Assembly (NCBI GenBank): GCA_027030435.1
Contig: JALVEX010000365.1
Location: 1-7,825, forward strand
Origin: Paracoccaceae bacterium
GTDB lineage: Bacteria > Pseudomonadota > Alphaproteobacteria > Rhodobacterales > Rhodobacteraceae
Direction: 5' to 3'
Length of the DNA: 7,825 nt
Below are positions 6,239 through 7,825 of this stretch, in pieces (position 1 is the stretch's first letter; each line of letters begins with the position of its first letter). The position numbers were made by a program, and so were the translations under genes. The notes beneath the pieces are model-generated. The model had not been told where the DNA came from, did no database searches, and worked only from the letters and a program-made list of their open reading frames with translations.

Positions 6239-7825
6239 ATGAGCCTTATTGACAAACTCGCACAGGAGCGGCGCGCGCGGCTGGCGGCGGAGCGGCTTCT
6301 GAAACAGAAGCAGGAGGAGCTTTTCGAAGCCAACCGCAAGCTCGGCAAGCACGCGATGGCGCTTTCCGAGGAAATCGTCGAAAAGCGCCACGAGGTGGAG
6401 GAAGTCCGATCCGTGGCCGAGGCCCTGAAGGGCGAGAAGAACGAGGCGCTGACCCAGCTCAAGGAAGCCGAGGTGCAGGTCGAGATTGCCGAGCGCCGGC
6501 TGTGGGATTCGATCGAAACCATTCAGGATGGCTTCGCGGTTTTCGATCTCAATGATTGCCTGATCGCCGCCAACAGCGCCTATCTCTCCGCCTTCGACGG
6601 CCTCGAGGAGATCCGCCCCGGCGTGAGCTATCCGCGCATCACGCAGCTGATGGTGGAGGAGGGGATCGTCGATATCGGAGAACTGCGGCCCGATCAGTGG
6701 CGCGAAAAGATGCTGGAGCGCTGGTATGGGGATCCGATCCAGCCGGAGGTGATCAAGCTGTGGAACGGCGTTTATATCAAGCTCGTCGATCGTCGCTCCA
6801 AGGATGGCGATACCGTTTCGCTCGCGCTCAACATCACCGATACGATCCGCTACGAAAAACGCCTGAAGGAAGCGCGGGAAAAGGCCGAGGCGGCCAACCG
6901 TGCCAAATCCGCCTTCCTCGCCAACATGAGCCATGAGATCCGCACCCCGATGAATGGGGTGGTGGGCATGGCCGATATCCTCATGGATACGGCGCTTGAC
7001 GAAGAGCAACGCCTTTACGTCGATACGATCAAACGCTCCGGCGAAGCGCTGCTCGTGATCATAAATGACGTGCTCGATTACTCCAAGATCGAGGCCGACA
7101 AGCTGGTGCTGCACCCCGAGCCCTTCGATCTGGAGCGCTGCATTCATGATATCGTGACCCTGCTGAAGCCGAGCGTTCAGGAAAAGCCCGTCGATCTGCT
7201 CATAGATTTCGACATGTTCATGCCGACACGCTACATCGGCGATCCTGGGCGGATCCGCCAGATTCTTACCAATCTGCTCGGCAATGCGGTGAAATTCACT
7301 GCCGAAGGCCATGTTCTGGTGCGGGTCGTGGGGCTCGAGGTGGACGAGGGGCGCGCGCGGCGCATTCACATCACCGTGGAGGATACCGGCATCGGTATCC
7401 CCGAAGACATGGTGGATCACATCTTCGGCGAGTTCAACCAGGTGGAGGATGAGCGCAACCGCAGCTTCGACGGCACCGGGCTGGGCCTCGCGATCACCCG
7501 CCAGCTGGTTGAAAAGATGGGGGGCGAAATCTGGGTCGAATCCGAGCCGGGGAAGGGCTCCTGCTTCGGATTGCATATCACGCTTCCGGTCGCCGAGGAA
7601 GGCGAAGTGCCAGAGCTGCGCCCGCTTGCAAGGATGCAAAGGGCGCTCATCATCGATGCCGAGAAAACGGCGCAGGGTCTGCTTGCCCGCCAACTCGAAG
7701 TGTTCGGGCTGGAGGTCGAGTGCCTCAAATCCGGCGAGGCAGCCCTCAACCATGATCTCGGGGCCTTTGATGTGATCTTCGCCGATCAGACGCCGCCGGA
7801 CATGGACGTTTCGGATCTGATTTCT
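6239..7825 (+). CDS. Cytoplasmic hybrid sensor histidine kinase (coiled coil-PAS-HisKA-HATPase-REC), C-terminus beyond right edge
   Basis: Hybrid two-component sensor kinase; 529 codons are visible, open to the window end. There is no signal peptide or membrane segment, so it should sense a cytoplasmic cue. Residues 1-87 are a charged heptad-like coiled coil. A PAS domain follows at about 88-205 (RRLWDSIETIQDGFAVFD to SLALNITDT). A second short helix leads into HisKA with the H-box SHEIRTP and phosphoacceptor His232. The ATPase domain has N-box NLLGNAVKF (Asn349), G1 DTGIGIP (382-388) and G2 GTGLGLA (412-418), so the kinase core looks intact. A receiver domain starts at about 466. Its putative phosphoacceptor is Asp516, but its N-terminal acidic pair reads Asp473-Ala474 rather than Asp-Asp or Glu-Asp. 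Further receiver or Hpt domains may lie beyond the window. The gene is divergent from the A2M operon; a regulatory link is possible but not shown. The ligand and the target are not recognisable. Confidence 0.95.
   Translation, partial: MSLIDKLAQERRARLAAERLLKQKQEELFEANRKLGKHAMALSEEIVEKRHEVEEVRSVAEALKGEKNEALTQLKEAEVQVEIAERRLWDSIETIQDGFAVFDLNDCLIAANSAYLSAFDGLEEIRPGVSYPRITQLMVEEGIVDIGELRPDQWREKMLERWYGDPIQPEVIKLWNGVYIKLVDRRSKDGDTVSLALNITDTIRYEKRLKEAREKAEAANRAKSAFLANMSHEIRTPMNGVVGMADILMDTALDEEQRLYVDTIKRSGEALLVIINDVLDYSKIEADKLVLHPEPFDLERCIHDIVTLLKPSVQEKPVDLLIDFDMFMPTRYIGDPGRIRQILTNLLGNAVKFTAEGHVLVRVVGLEVDEGRARRIHITVEDTGIGIPEDMVDHIFGEFNQVEDERNRSFDGTGLGLAITRQLVEKMGGEIWVESEPGKGSCFGLHITLPVAEEGEVPELRPLARMQRALIIDAEKTAQGLLARQLEVFGLEVECLKSGEAALNHDLGAFDVIFADQTPPDMDVSDLIS

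Noticed and set aside
6202..6252. Small 16-codon open frame overlapping the kinase start
   Set aside because: Weak ribosome site, very short, and no distinctive peptide; an upstream control ORF cannot be supported from one sequence.
6200..7753. 517-codon minus-strand open frame opposite the histidine kinase
   Set aside because: It is codon-aligned antisense of the kinase, open for the same reason, and its product is His/Asp/Leu-rich without recognisable motifs; the plus strand has all kinase boxes.

Overview
The window looks like chromosomal DNA of a GC-rich alphaproteobacterium, most likely one of the Rhodobacterales (Rhodobacteraceae-type). I base this on three things. The hybrid histidine kinase has an N-terminal start (MSLIDKLAQERRARLAAERL) and PAS entry (RRLWDSIETIQDGFAVFD) that I recognise from that order. 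The alpha-2-macroglobulin is PAN-tipped. The five-base motif GANTC, the target of the alphaproteobacterial CcrM methylase, is strikingly absent from the first 6 kb. The placement rests on recognition, not on a search.

Layout. Positions 1-6067 hold a minus-strand, two-gene operon. The upstream gene (6067 to 599) encodes a complete 1822-residue periplasmic alpha-2-macroglobulin with a signal peptide, a PAN/Apple domain, macroglobulin domains, a bait-like linker, an intact GCTEQ thioester and the usual C-terminal motif. One base after its stop codon begins pbpC, penicillin-binding protein 1C, which runs off the left edge of the window after 199 codons of its glycosyltransferase domain. Positions 6068-6238 are a 171-bp divergent intergenic region. 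From 6239 to the right edge runs a plus-strand hybrid sensor histidine kinase (529 codons visible), with coiled coil, PAS, HisKA, HATPase_c and the start of a receiver domain.

How the genes work together. The A2M/PBP1C pair is a known bacterial partnership. A2M is thought to trap invading proteases in the periplasm, and PBP1C is thought to repair the peptidoglycan at the breach. The near-overlap of the two genes implies co-transcription and probably translational coupling. The kinase is divergent and cytoplasmic. Nothing in the sequence shows that it controls the operon, although the two share one promoter region.

I see no RNA genes, mobile elements, CRISPR arrays, frameshifts or pseudogenes. 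Very long open frames opposite the two complete coding stretches are codon-aligned antisense shadows. I did not find a convincing undescribed system. The most notable signals are the GANTC avoidance in coding DNA with three GANTC sites in the intergenic region, the strong GATC excess, and a receiver domain with an incomplete acidic pocket.
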